DNA of 54,608 nucleotides from Lactiplantibacillus modestisalitolerans (lineage in GTDB: Bacteria; Bacillota; Bacilli; Lactobacillales; Lactobacillaceae): NCBI RefSeq assembly GCF_005405425.1, contig NZ_BJEA01000019.1, forward strand, positions 1 to 54,608, written 5' to 3'. The notes below the pieces were generated by a model. That model was given only the letters and a program-made list of their open reading frames with translations. It was not told the origin of the DNA and did no database searches. Within the stretch, counting starts at the first letter, position 1; the number at the start of each line of letters is the position of its first letter. Positions 27,428 to 35,458 of this stretch are shown in pieces. Both the position numbers and the translations under genes were made by a program.

Positions 27428-27458
27428 GGTGATTGTCCTTTAGGACGGTGACCATTTT
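27428..27458 (+). terminator. Terminator-like hairpin in the gap before murF
   Basis: GGTGATTGTCC pairs with GGACGGTGACC (one mismatch, two wobbles), loop TTTA, followed by ATTTTGTTGTT. A TATAAT at 27404-27409 just upstream could start a very short transcript. It may end the preceding gene. The rest of 27325-27543 shows only weak repeat-like pieces (CCGCCAGTAGCGG). Confidence 0.5.
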
Positions 27459-27543
27459 GTTGTTCACTGAACAAGGTAGTGGCGCTAGGTAGCCCCGTTC
27501 TGGCGCGAATCCGCCAGTAGCGGCAACATTCTTGAAATGAAAG

Positions 27544-27637
27544 TGGTATAATTCTATTGCGAGTAACCTGTGAGTAGGTTACCTTTCGAGAAAGTGGCAA
27601 CTTTAGTCAAAAAAGGGTTCCCGCAGAAGTGGGAACC
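27544..27637 (+). promoter_or_regulatory. murF extended -10 promoter and structured leader
   Basis: TGGTATAAT (27544-27552) without a clear -35. The leader of about 100 nt folds into three simple hairpins: GTAACC/GGTTAC (27563-27582), AAAGT/ACTTT (27591-27604) and GGTTCCC/GGGAACC (27616-27637), the last just ahead of the GGAG ribosome site. No riboswitch class is recognised. Confidence 0.5.
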
Positions 27638-27659
27638 ACGAATGGAGCGTTTAATTTAT

Positions 27660-29048
27660 ATGAAGATGCAAGTTACCGAAATCGCTAAAGCCGTTCAGGC
27701 CACCAATGCTGAACAGGCTTGGCCAACCGTCAACGTGACGGGGGTGTCCTTTGATAGTCGCAAGCTCCAATCCGGCGACTTATTCATTCCGTTGGTTGGC
27801 GCTAACGATGGTCATCAATTTATCCAGAGTGCGATTGACCACGGCGCCGTGGCGACCCTCTGGGCTAACGACCACGCTGACCAAGCACCAAGTGACTTGC
27901 CGGTGATTTTAGTAGACGATACGCTGGCGGCGTTGCAACAATTAGGACGCTATTACTTACAGAAAATTAATCCGAAGGTGGTTGCGGTTACGGGTAGTAA
28001 CGGGAAGACAACGACCAAGGATATGATTGCGAGCGTTTTGGCAACCCAATTTAACGTCACCAAGACGCACGCGAACTTTAATAATCAGATTGGGGTTCCG
28101 ATTACGCTACTGAGTATGGAACCGAATACCGAAGTGGTCGTCGTTGAAATGGGGATGGACCATTTCGGCGAACTCGACTTCCTGAGCCGGCTTGTGCAGC
28201 CGGACGTTGCGGTTATTACGATGATTGGCGAAGCCCACATTGAGTTTTTTGGGACCCGGGATAAGATTGCGGACGCGAAAATGGAAATTGTGCACGGCCT
28301 GAAAGAAGACGGCACCTTTATCTATAACGGGGATGAACCCCTACTCCAAACGCGGGCCCAAGCGGTGCAACAACATCAACGGACGTTTGGTTTAGACGCA
28401 AGCAATACGTTGGCGGGGAGTGCGGTCACGACGAGTCAGTCGCAGACCCAGTTTACCGCGAGCCTGTGGCCGGATGAACCGTACACGATTCCCATGATGG
28501 GTGCTTATAATGTTAATAACGCGTTGGCGGCGCTATTGGTTGCCGATACGTTCCACATCCGCCCGAACGCGGCTAAGCAAGCGCTGGCTAGCTTTGTCCC
28601 AACTGAAAACCGGACGGAATGGTTAGCGGGGCAGCAGGGTGAATCTATTCTGAGTGACGTGTATAATTCCAACCCAACTGCGGCTCGGCGCGTGTTAGCC
28701 GCCTTTAGTGCGGTTCCAGCTAAGGGTCAGCGGATTGCGGTACTTGGTGACATGTTGGAACTGGGGGACCAATCCGACAGTTTACACGTGAGTCTAGCGA
28801 GTGAGCTGGACCCGACGACGATTCAAAGTGTGTACCTGAACGGGGAACACATGCAGGCGCTTGCTAAGGCGTTGCAATCGACTTATCCAGAAACGGCGAT
28901 CCATTACTATCCAACGGCGGAGCAGCCCCAACTAATTGCCGACTTAACCGCGGCGGTGAACGCAGACGACCTGGTTTTATTGAAGGGGAGTCACGGGATT
29001 CACTTAGAAAACGTGCTGGCCGCATTAGTTGACCACGCCGAAAAATAA
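27660..29048 (+). CDS. murF: UDP-MurNAc-tripeptide--D-Ala-D-Ala ligase
   Basis: 462 residues. Adds D-Ala-D-Ala to the muropeptide precursor. N-terminal GVSFDSRKLQSGDLFIPL (about 22-39), the ATP loop AVTGSNGKTTTKDMI (about 110-124), the central domain EMGMDHFGELDFLS and C-terminal DVYNSNPTAARRVL are typical. Two close ATGs (27660 and 27666) are possible starts; the frame is open further upstream but that part overlaps the leader hairpins. In this window alr supplies D-Ala for the same step; ddl is not here. Confidence 0.94.
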   Translation: MKMQVTEIAKAVQATNAEQAWPTVNVTGVSFDSRKLQSGDLFIPLVGANDGHQFIQSAIDHGAVATLWANDHADQAPSDLPVILVDDTLAALQQLGRYYLQKINPKVVAVTGSNGKTTTKDMIASVLATQFNVTKTHANFNNQIGVPITLLSMEPNTEVVVVEMGMDHFGELDFLSRLVQPDVAVITMIGEAHIEFFGTRDKIADAKMEIVHGLKEDGTFIYNGDEPLLQTRAQAVQQHQRTFGLDASNTLAGSAVTTSQSQTQFTASLWPDEPYTIPMMGAYNVNNALAALLVADTFHIRPNAAKQALASFVPTENRTEWLAGQQGESILSDVYNSNPTAARRVLAAFSAVPAKGQRIAVLGDMLELGDQSDSLHVSLASELDPTTIQSVYLNGEHMQALAKALQSTYPETAIHYYPTAEQPQLIADLTAAVNADDLVLLKGSHGIHLENVLAALVDHAEK

Positions 29049-29069
29049 AAATTAAACCGTGCTTTTAAC

Positions 29070-29152
29070 AAGACCGCTCGCAGGAAAACGGCGATGGTGA
29101 CGCTAACAAAATTTAGGCTAGCGTTGCGTAACCGCTTCCTGTCAGTGGTCTT
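29070..29152 (+). other. Long imperfect hairpin downstream of murF
   Basis: Nested stems: AAGACC/GGTCTT, CAGGAA/TTCCTG, CGG/CCG and ACGCTA/TAGCGT. The tail GCTTGCTTATTT is a poor T-run. It could be the murF terminator, or a small structured RNA or repeat; the sequence alone does not decide. Confidence 0.6.
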
Positions 29153-29177
29153 GCTTGCTTATTTAAGATAACCGGTG

Positions 29178-29301
29178 TATGATGATTCAGTTGTACCATT
29201 TGAAAGTCAGACCGTTGGCTTACATGATAGCGCCTTACGGGGAACGGATTTTTTCCTAGCTGTCAGTAATCCCATGGTGTCATCCTTAGGAGGAAACATA
29301 T
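29178..29301 (+). promoter_or_regulatory. cshA -10 box and long leader
   Basis: TATGAT at 29178-29183, then a leader of about 110 nt before the AGGAGGA ribosome site. Long leaders are usual for cold-induced DEAD-box genes; no specific cold box can be read. Confidence 0.4.
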
Positions 29302-30876
29302 TTGAAGTTTACAGAATTAGGCTTAACCGATAGCCTACTTAAAGCAGTTCAGCGGGCCGGTTACGAAGAAGCCACTCCCATCCAAGCCGAAACCATTCCG
29401 ATGGTGCTGGAAGGAAAAGACGTGATTGGACAAGCACAAACCGGGACTGGGAAGACCGCCGCGTTTGCATTACCAATCCTACAACGTTTGGACTTTGATA
29501 ATCATAATATCCAAGCGTTAGTTATTTCACCAACGCGTGAATTAGCCATCCAAACGCAAGAAGAAATCTTCCGTTTGGGTAAGGACGAACGGGCGAAAGT
29601 CCAAGTTGTCTATGGTGGCGCGGACATTCGTCGCCAAATTAGAAACTTAAAACAACATCCCCAAGTCATCGTTGGGACCCCTGGTCGGTTATTAGACCAC
29701 ATCCGGCGTGGGACTGTTAAGTTGGACCACGTTAAGATGTTAGTTCTTGATGAAGCCGACGAAATGTTAAACATGGGCTTCCTTGAAGACATTGAATCAA
29801 TTATTAAACAAGTACCGGATGAACGCCAAACGATGCTGTTCTCCGCAACGATGCCGCCAGAAATCAAGCGCATCGGGGTTCAGTTCATGAATGAACCGCA
29901 CCACGTTAAAATTAAATCTAAAGAAATGACCGCTGATACGGTCGACCAATACTACGTTAAGGCTAAGGAATACGAAAAGTTCGACATTATGACGCGCTTA
30001 TTCGATGTTCAGGCGCCAGAATTAACGATTGTCTTTGGTCGGACGAAGCGCCGGGTCGACGAATTATCGAAGGGCCTTGAAGCGCGGGGCTATAACGCCG
30101 CTGGGATTCACGGTGATTTAAGTCAACAACGCCGGACGCAAATCATGCGGCAATTTAAAGCTGGTAAGTTAGATATCCTAGTTGCGACTGACGTTGCTGC
30201 CCGGGGACTGGACGTCTCTGGTGTGACCCACGTCTATAACTACGATATTCCACAAGATCCAGATAGTTATGTTCACCGGATTGGCCGGACTGGTCGGGCC
30301 GGACACAAAGGGGTTTCCCTGACGTTCGTAACGCCAAACGAAATGGAATATTTGCGGGTCATTGAAAAATTGACCAAGAAGCGGATGTTACCATTGAAGC
30401 CACCAACTGAAGCAGAAGCGTTTGCCGGCCAATTAGTTGCCGCAGAAGCGGATGTTGATACGCTGGTTGCGAAGACGTCAACTGACAAGTACGCTGAACA
30501 AGCTGCGGAATTACTACAAAAGTATGATGCAACTGACTTGGTTGCCGCGTTATTAAACGACTTAACGAAGGACGACGCTTCCGCCGTTCCAGTTAAGATT
30601 ACGCCAGAACGTCCATTACCACGCCATAAGGGCGGTGGTAATCGACGGGGCGGTTACCGGGGTAACCGGAATCGGAATGGTGGCGGCCATGGTCGCGGTG
30701 GTTATTCCCATAATGGGCGGAACCGCGATCGGAACGGCGGCCACGGTCGCGGCGGTCGGAAGAGCAACGGCTACAAGAGTCGGAGCCGCGATGATAACCG
30801 CAGCAGTAACCGGAACCATGATAGCGGCCGCAAGCAAAGTTCTAAGCGGAGCTACACGATTCGGACTAACGATTAA
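29302..30876 (+). CDS. cshA: DEAD-box RNA helicase CshA
   Basis: 524 residues. Motifs in order: Q motif (ATPIQAETIP), AQTGTGKT (motif I), PTRELAIQ (Ia), VLDEADEMLNMGF (II), SATMP (III), ATDVAARGLDV (V) and HRIGRTGRAG (VI). A C-terminal tail from about 435 is rich in Arg, Gly and Asn and should bind RNA. The family remodels RNA in decay, ribosome assembly and cold growth. The start is TTG 29302, with AGGAGGA correctly spaced and the family N-terminus MKFTELGL. Confidence 0.95.
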   Translation: MKFTELGLTDSLLKAVQRAGYEEATPIQAETIPMVLEGKDVIGQAQTGTGKTAAFALPILQRLDFDNHNIQALVISPTRELAIQTQEEIFRLGKDERAKVQVVYGGADIRRQIRNLKQHPQVIVGTPGRLLDHIRRGTVKLDHVKMLVLDEADEMLNMGFLEDIESIIKQVPDERQTMLFSATMPPEIKRIGVQFMNEPHHVKIKSKEMTADTVDQYYVKAKEYEKFDIMTRLFDVQAPELTIVFGRTKRRVDELSKGLEARGYNAAGIHGDLSQQRRTQIMRQFKAGKLDILVATDVAARGLDVSGVTHVYNYDIPQDPDSYVHRIGRTGRAGHKGVSLTFVTPNEMEYLRVIEKLTKKRMLPLKPPTEAEAFAGQLVAAEADVDTLVAKTSTDKYAEQAAELLQKYDATDLVAALLNDLTKDDASAVPVKITPERPLPRHKGGGNRRGGYRGNRNRNGGGHGRGGYSHNGRNRDRNGGHGRGGRKSNGYKSRSRDDNRSSNRNHDSGRKQSSKRSYTIRTND

Positions 30877-30929
30877 AGTTAACGAATTGAAATGACAAAT
30901 GCAGGCGGTTGATTCCGCTTGAAACGGAA

Positions 30930-30957
30930 AAAGTCGAGCGTGAGCTCGGCTTTTTTT
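30930..30957 (+). terminator. cshA terminator
   Basis: AAGTCGAGC pairs with GCTCGGCTT (one wobble), loop GTGA, T-run. Confidence 0.85.
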
Positions 30958-30988
30958 GTGGGCGGACGTGCTAAACTAAAAGGGGTCT

Positions 30989-31326
30989 GTGATATTTGGT
31001 GTTAATTTGCTAAGAAGACTGCCAATCAGTTCGTTGTGACTAGCAAAATAGCAAGCAAGATTACGTTAAATTTAGTAATCGTTCTACGGAAACAGCTTCA
31101 TCAATTGAGATTTATTAAATTACGCCGCAAAACTTCATATGAAGGTAAATCTAGCCAGCAGCGGGTGTAACCATGGCTCAACTGCGAAATTATTCTTGGC
31201 CGGAAGTGGGCTGCTTCCGGCTTAGAATAAGGCTCGAATTTGAGATTGCTCAGTGGTTTTTCTGAGTGAGCTCAAATCGATGCCCGCAGTGTTCCAGCCA
31301 CCCGGTTACACCCGCTGCTGGCGGCA
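30989..31326 (+). repeat. Family-C structured repeat, copy C3
   Basis: Starts GTGATATTTGGTG about 30 bases after the cshA terminator. Outer arms GCCAGCAGCGGGTGTAACC (31154-31172) and GGTTACACCCGCTGCTGGC (31304-31322) are perfectly complementary. Hairpin 1 is 31190-31206 with 31214-31230; hairpin 2 (ATTTGAG/CTCAAAT) follows. Confidence 0.8.
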
Positions 31327-31363
31327 AGGCCCCCGAAAATTAGTACAGCGCCACTAAAAGCGA

Positions 31364-31436
31364 CCACCGCTGGTGAAACGGCCTTCACCTTGATGTGAAA
31401 AGGTTGCGTTTACGGCCCCTTTTAACCTAGCGGTGG
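31364..31436 (+). other. Long hairpin upstream of acpS
   Basis: CCACCGCT/AGCGGTGG outer stem, then GGT/ACC, AAA/TTT and GGCC/GGCC steps, and an inner TTCAC/GTGAA hairpin. No T-run follows. It overlaps the area where the acpS promoter must lie (TTTAAC with TGGTACATT), so it may be transcribed separately or act as DNA. Confidence 0.55.
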
Positions 31437-31494
31437 CTGTGGTACATTGGAAACATCCATTGTTTAAAAGTTAGAACGGAAAGGTGGCGGTCCC

Positions 31495-31857
31495 GTGATT
31501 TACGGTACTGGCATTGATTTAACAGAAATTGCACGGATCCAAAAAATTGTGGCTGCCGGGCTTAAGTTTCCGCAAAAGGTCCTAACCCCAGCGGAACAGC
31601 GGGTGTTTGCGGGCTACGGTCCTAAGCGCCAGGCGGAATTTTTAGCGGGCCGCTTTTCTGCGAAGGAAGCCTATAGTAAAGCTTACGGCACTGGTATTGG
31701 TGCGCAAGTTGGCTTTCAAGACATTGAAATTTTAGATAATCCGGCGGGCAAGCCAGTCATCACCCGCCACCCGTATTCGGGACCCGCGTGGATCTCGATT
31801 TCGCATACGGATCAGTTTGTGATGACCCAAGTCATTTTAGAAAGAGGCAATTCGTGA
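31495..31857 (+). CDS. acpS: Holo-[acyl-carrier-protein] synthase
   Basis: 120 residues, normal for AcpS. Transfers phosphopantetheine from CoA to acyl carrier protein. [10 protein letters not shown] (6-15) and the magnesium/CoA motif [18 protein letters not shown] (52-69) are clear, with ISISHTD near the C-terminus. GTG 31495 follows AAAGGTGG. Its stop TGA overlaps the alr start (TGATG), as in the acpS-alr pair of many Firmicutes. Confidence 0.95.
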   Translation: MIYGTGIDLTEIARIQKIVAAGLKFPQKVLTPAEQRVFAGYGPKRQAEFLAGRFSAKEAYSKAYGTGIGAQVGFQDIEILDNPAGKPVITRHPYSGPAWISISHTDQFVMTQVILERGNS

Positions 31858-32984
31858 TGGTTGTAATTGGGGAACACCGCCACACGCAGGTCACCGTTGA
31901 TCTGCAGGCAATTAAGCATAACGTTGAAATGGAAATGGCGCGCAAGGATCCGCTGACCGAACTGTGGGCCGTTGTTAAGGCGAACGGCTACGGTCACGGG
32001 ATTTTGCAGGTAGCGCAGGCAGCTAAACAGGCCGGGGCGACCGGCTTTTGCGTGGCAATTTTGGACGAGGCCTTAGCACTGCGCGCGGCCGGGTTTACGG
32101 AACCAATCCTAGTGTTGGGAATCACGGAACCGGAATACGCACCGTTAATTGCGGAGCAGCGCATTTCGGTAGCGGTTGGTTCACTTGATTGGTTACAGAC
32201 GGCGGAAAAAATTCTGACGGCAAACGCAACCCCGGACCCAATCCACGTCCACCTGGCACTTGATACCGGCATGGGCCGCATTGGTTTTCAAACTCCCGCG
32301 GATTTAGCGCGGACGGTCACCTGGTTACGGGCGCACACGGCACAGTTTGATTTTGAGGGCATCTTTACCCACTTCGCAACGGCTGATCAGTCAGACGACA
32401 CTTACTTCACGCACCAAGTTAACCAATGGAAACGCCTGATCGCGGCGGTCGGGGAACTTCCCCGCTACGTTCACGTTTCCAATTCGGCGACGAGTTTATG
32501 GCACCAGGCCTGCAACGGAAACGTCGTCCGGTTTGGGGTCGCTTTGTACGGATTGAATCCATCCGGGACGGCGTTAGCGGCACCGTACGAGTTAGCCCCC
32601 GCACTAAGTTTGACGGCGCAGTTGAGTTTTGTGAAACGCTTAGCGAAGGGCCAATCGGTGAGTTACGGGGCAACTTATACGGCTGATCGAGCCGAGTGGG
32701 TCGGGACGGTGCCGATTGGTTATGCCGACGGTTACGAACGCCGATTACAAGGATTCCACGTGCTGGTGAATGGCCAGTATTGTGAAGTGATTGGCCGGGT
32801 CTGCATGGATCAATTAATGGTGCGGTTACCAGCCCAAGTAGCGGTTGGAACCCAGGTTACATTGATTGGCCGAGACGGTGACCATGAGATTACTTTACAA
32901 GACGTTGCGGATTACTGCGGCACGATTCACTACGAAATCGCTTGTGGGCTAGCGCCACGGGTTCCACGCATTTATCAAGATTAG
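31857..32984 (+). CDS. alr: Alanine racemase
   Basis: 375 residues. PLP enzyme that makes D-alanine for peptidoglycan (see murF) and teichoic acids. The PLP lysine lies in [10 protein letters not shown] (about 38-47) and the second catalytic residue, Tyr, in [20 protein letters not shown] is also typical. ATG 31857 shares its A with the acpS stop; AAAGAGG at 31841-31847 serves as ribosome site. Confidence 0.95.
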   Translation: MVVIGEHRHTQVTVDLQAIKHNVEMEMARKDPLTELWAVVKANGYGHGILQVAQAAKQAGATGFCVAILDEALALRAAGFTEPILVLGITEPEYAPLIAEQRISVAVGSLDWLQTAEKILTANATPDPIHVHLALDTGMGRIGFQTPADLARTVTWLRAHTAQFDFEGIFTHFATADQSDDTYFTHQVNQWKRLIAAVGELPRYVHVSNSATSLWHQACNGNVVRFGVALYGLNPSGTALAAPYELAPALSLTAQLSFVKRLAKGQSVSYGATYTADRAEWVGTVPIGYADGYERRLQGFHVLVNGQYCEVIGRVCMDQLMVRLPAQVAVGTQVTLIGRDGDHEITLQDVADYCGTIHYEIACGLAPRVPRIYQD

Positions 32985-33019
32985 TACGCTTCCGGCTTAC
33001 GTGGGCTGGTTAGCAAGTT

Positions 33020-33058
33020 AGCGTTACAACTGCCGGGGGGCGTTGTGGCGCTTTTTTT
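33020..33058 (+). terminator. acpS-alr terminator
   Basis: AGCGTTACAAC pairs with GTTGTGGCGCT (two wobbles), followed by seven Ts. Confidence 0.8.
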
Positions 33059-33188
33059 ATTAAGAAATTAATTGCCGGTAGGCCCGGAAAACTGGTTAAC
33101 CAATGTAAATTAATTCGAAAACCGCCGCTTTTTGTGGTCATTATGATACACTTATAGAAGTGTTAATATAAGTATTTTGAATATTTAA

Positions 33189-33213
33189 CCGTTCAGTGAG
33201 TAATATTGAACGG
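33189..33213 (+). promoter_or_regulatory. Inverted repeat upstream of mazF
   Basis: CCGTTCA / TGAACGG with an 11-bp centre, some 20 bp upstream of the mazF -35. A possible operator or hairpin. Confidence 0.4.
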
Positions 33214-33234
33214 ATTGTTAGCGTTAGTAAACGG

Positions 33235-33264
33235 TTGCTAAGTACGGAAACTTCATGCTATTAT
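33235..33264 (+). promoter_or_regulatory. mazF promoter
   Basis: TTGCTA (33235-33240), 18 bp, TATTAT (33259-33264) with extended TGC. A further TATGAT lies at about 33142. Confidence 0.65.
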
Positions 33265-33354
33265 GATTAGCAAGAATAAGCGTACGGGGTCGGTTGCCAG
33301 CGTGAAATACTGGAAAATGGCGTTTTGCACGCCAGAATAAAGGGAGATGAGGCG

Positions 33355-33753
33355 ATGGCCGCAACTGACATTAAGCGGGGTGATATTTTTTATGCCGATT
33401 TATCACCAGTTGTCGGGTCCGAGCAGGGCGGAATGCGCCCGGTATTGATTGTGCAAAACAATGTCGGGAACCATTACAGTCCAACGGTAATCGTTGCTGC
33501 GATTACGGCGAAGGTTCAAAAAGCGAAGATGCCGACGCACGTCAACATCAACGCAGCGCATACCGGGATCGAGAAAAATTCGGTCGTCCTGTTAGAACAG
33601 GTTCGCACGATTGATAAGCAACGGTTAAAGGATCGGGTTACGCACCTAGACGAACAAACGATGCGGCGGGTCGACAGTGCCTTGCAAATCAGTGTCGGGC
33701 TCGTTGATCGACGTCGGCGGCGGTCACGGCCGCAACGTAGCGCCCAGTCTTAG
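33355..33753 (+). CDS. mazF: MazF/EndoA-family mRNA interferase
   Basis: 132 residues. Very close to Bacillus EndoA over its whole length: [21 protein letters not shown] (in two parts, 6-26), [45 protein letters not shown] and ALQISVGL, followed by a longer Arg-rich tail ([11 protein letters not shown]). The family cleaves mRNA at short sites and is a toxin in MazEF pairs. In Bacillus the antitoxin gene lies between alr and this gene; here that 370-bp gap holds no antitoxin-like frame. Start ATG 33355 follows GGGAGATGAGG. Confidence 0.93.
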   Translation: MAATDIKRGDIFYADLSPVVGSEQGGMRPVLIVQNNVGNHYSPTVIVAAITAKVQKAKMPTHVNINAAHTGIEKNSVVLLEQVRTIDKQRLKDRVTHLDEQTMRRVDSALQISVGLVDRRRRRSRPQRSAQS

Positions 33754-33849
33754 GGTGCCGGATTTTGGTTGGAGTGGTAGTTCGTTTTACATATTAGGTG
33801 CTTTGGTAGCCGCCGAAGTATCATGGGAGCTGGTCAAAGGCTCGCAGGT

Positions 33850-33883
33850 AAAAGTTAGTCCGCTGAGCGGACTAACTTTTTTT
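33850..33883 (+). terminator. mazF terminator
   Basis: AAAAGTTAGTCCGC pairs perfectly with GCGGACTAACTTTT, loop TGA, then Ts. Confidence 0.92.
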
Positions 33884-33915
33884 GTCGTGAAGGCGGTTCC
33901 GGCGGCGATTGGCGC

Positions 33916-33944
33916 TTGCGCCCGGCTGGTGAGCGTGCTACGAT
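33916..33944 (+). promoter_or_regulatory. queT promoter
   Basis: TTGCGC (33916-33921), 17 bp, TACGAT (33939-33944) with extended TGC. It leaves a short leader beginning close to the riboswitch. Confidence 0.7.
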
Positions 33945-33963
33945 GAAAACCGTTTTGCATTTA

Positions 33964-33998
33964 GCGTGGTTCGGAACCATCCCACGGAAAAAAACTAG
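33964..33998 (+). promoter_or_regulatory. preQ1-I riboswitch
   Basis: P1 stem CGTGG (33965-33969) / CCACG (33982-33986), loop TTCGGAACCATC, then an A-rich tail ending AAAAACTA (to 33997). This is the preQ1 class I pattern. The tail runs straight into the ribosome site AGGAGGA (33997-34003), so ligand binding should hide it and block translation of queT. Confidence 0.85.
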
Positions 33999-34011
33999 GA
34001 GGAACGCAAGC

Positions 34012-34530
34012 ATGACTGAATCAAAAATTCGCCCATGGATTATTAACGCCCTGGTCGCGGCAATGTACATCGTTTTGTCGGTGGGGCCAGCGGCTTTTAA
34101 CTTAGCTTCGGGGGCCATTCAATTTCGGGTCTCGGAAGGCCTGAACCACTTAGCGGTATTTAATCGCAAGTACGTCTGGGGCATCGTTGCCGGTGTCATT
34201 TTATTCGATGCGTTTGGCCCGGGAGCGAGTCTGTTAAACGTGTTGTTTGGTGGCGGCCAGTCCTTATTATCGTTATTGGTTTTAACGTGGATTGCACCGA
34301 AACTGAAAACGGTGGGGCAACGAATGGTGTTAAACGTGCTCCTATTCACGGTTTCAATGTTTATGATTGCGTTGATGATTACGTTAATGAGTAGCGGGGT
34401 TGCTTTTTGGCCGACGTATTTGACGACCGCCCTGTCTGAATTTATTATCATGGCCATTACGGCACCAATTATGTACGCGCTTGACCGGGTCTTACATTTT
34501 AGTGACCGCATGCAAGCTTCAACGCGCTAA
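34012..34530 (+). CDS. queT: Queuosine precursor transporter QueT
   Basis: 172 residues, about five membrane segments. The QueT signature SGAIQFRVSEGLNHLAVFNRKY (33-54, read as SGAIQFRVSE plus GLNHLAVFN) and VLFGGGQSLLSLLVL are clear. Taken to be the membrane component of an ECF-type importer for queuosine precursors; the preQ1 riboswitch directly upstream supports that. Energising ECF subunits are not in the window. ATG 34012 follows AGGAGGA; the open frame extends upstream through the riboswitch but is not coding there. Confidence 0.93.
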   Translation: MTESKIRPWIINALVAAMYIVLSVGPAAFNLASGAIQFRVSEGLNHLAVFNRKYVWGIVAGVILFDAFGPGASLLNVLFGGGQSLLSLLVLTWIAPKLKTVGQRMVLNVLLFTVSMFMIALMITLMSSGVAFWPTYLTTALSEFIIMAITAPIMYALDRVLHFSDRMQASTR

Positions 34531-34557
34531 ATTTAAGTGGTAACGGCTGTTAGTTTA

Positions 34558-34600
34558 CACTGCCACCAGTGGCGGGGGTAACTAGCTGACTGGGACACCA
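34558..34600 (+). repeat. Degenerate family-C arm
   Basis: CCACCAGTGGCGGGGGTAAC and neighbours recall the C left arm. One arm only; may be chance. Confidence 0.3.
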
Positions 34601-34616
34601 CATTAATAAAGTATCA

Positions 34617-34648
34617 AAAAAAGCCCGAGCGACTGCTCGAGCTTTTTT
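34617..34648 (+). terminator. Bidirectional terminator between queT and cbpA
   Basis: AAAAGC.CGAGC pairs with GCTCG.GCTTTT, loop GACT, with A- and T-runs on both sides. The flanking genes converge. Confidence 0.85.
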
Positions 34649-34664
34649 GGTACTTGCGATTAAA

Positions 34665-35303
34665 CTATTCAGCCTGTAAGTCTTCGACTTCAATAACTTT
34701 AAACTGCTTGCGGTTTAAGTTGTCGGTAATCCGTTTTAACTTTTCGGTGTCGACGTCTTCCGGAAGGGTAAAGAGCGTCCGGTGACCGAGCGTACCGTTT
34801 TGAACGTCCAGCGTTAAACAGCCGGCAATTGAAGTGTACTTAGTGATGATTTTGGCCATTGCGGCAAGGTCACCACGTTCACCAATCGAAACGACCGTTA
34901 AGACGTAACTACCGACGTTAACGTTCCATGATTGGGAAAGCATGTCGAGTAGGCGAGTATGCGTTAGGATGCCGTAAAAGTAGCCGTGTTCATCCAAAAC
35001 GGCAATGTACGGTAAGTCCTTGATTGAGAAGAAGACGTTGTAAAACGCGGCGTCGACTTGAATCGTTTTGGTAGCGTTCTTGAGGAGCGCGGTAACCGGG
35101 AGCGACATGTCGCCACCCCGAGATTTATGCCGGTAAATGTGCATCTTGTAAATATTTCCACGGAAGATGTGACCAGTTTCGTCTAAAATCGGAACGCAAC
35201 GAAAACCGGAATCTTCGAGGACTTTTAAGGCTTCTTCTAAAGTGGCGTCGGCGGTGACGGTTGTCAGGCGTTCTTTAGGCTTAACGAGCGTTTTTAATAG
35301 CAT
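34665..35303 (-). CDS. cbpA: CBS-ACT domain protein (CbpA-like)
   Basis: 212 residues. Two CBS motifs (about 5-60 and 66-125, including VPILDETGHIFRGNI and IAVLDEHGYFYGIL) and a C-terminal ACT-like domain (about 132-208). This architecture matches the Listeria c-di-AMP-binding protein CbpA; binding here is inferred from family only. ATG on the minus strand follows GGGGGATC, with extended -10 TGGTATCAT upstream. Single gene. Confidence 0.78.
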   Translation of the reverse strand: MLLKTLVKPKERLTTVTADATLEEALKVLEDSGFRCVPILDETGHIFRGNIYKMHIYRHKSRGGDMSLPVTALLKNATKTIQVDAAFYNVFFSIKDLPYIAVLDEHGYFYGILTHTRLLDMLSQSWNVNVGSYVLTVVSIGERGDLAAMAKIITKYTSIAGCLTLDVQNGTLGHRTLFTLPEDVDTEKLKRITDNLNRKQFKVIEVEDLQAE

Positions 35304-35405
35304 AGTGTTGATCCCCCAGATTTATTAGTTTGTTTTAATAAATGATACCATAAAACGCAACCATTAGTGGGGCAGATTGGCTCTGCTGAGGTTAAGATTA
35401 GTATC

Positions 35406-35438
35406 AAAAAGCCGTCCTAATCAGTTTTAGGACGGCTT
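35406..35438 (-). terminator. Terminator of the L,D-transpeptidase gene
   Basis: AAGCCGTCCTAA pairs perfectly with TTAGGACGGCTT; on the minus strand a T-run follows. Confidence 0.88.
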
Positions 35439-35458
35439 GAGTGAATATTAAATTTAAA

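Noticed and set aside
27591-27650. T-box-like GTGGGAACCACG in the murF leader
   Set aside because: The T-box bulge UGGNACC is not present exactly, the leader is too short for stem I, and MurF has no tRNA-linked substrate logic.
33270-33342. 25-codon frame [10 protein letters not shown]... considered as a MazE antitoxin
   Set aside because: Too short, lacks a ribosome site, and has no antitoxin-like helix or DNA-binding pattern.
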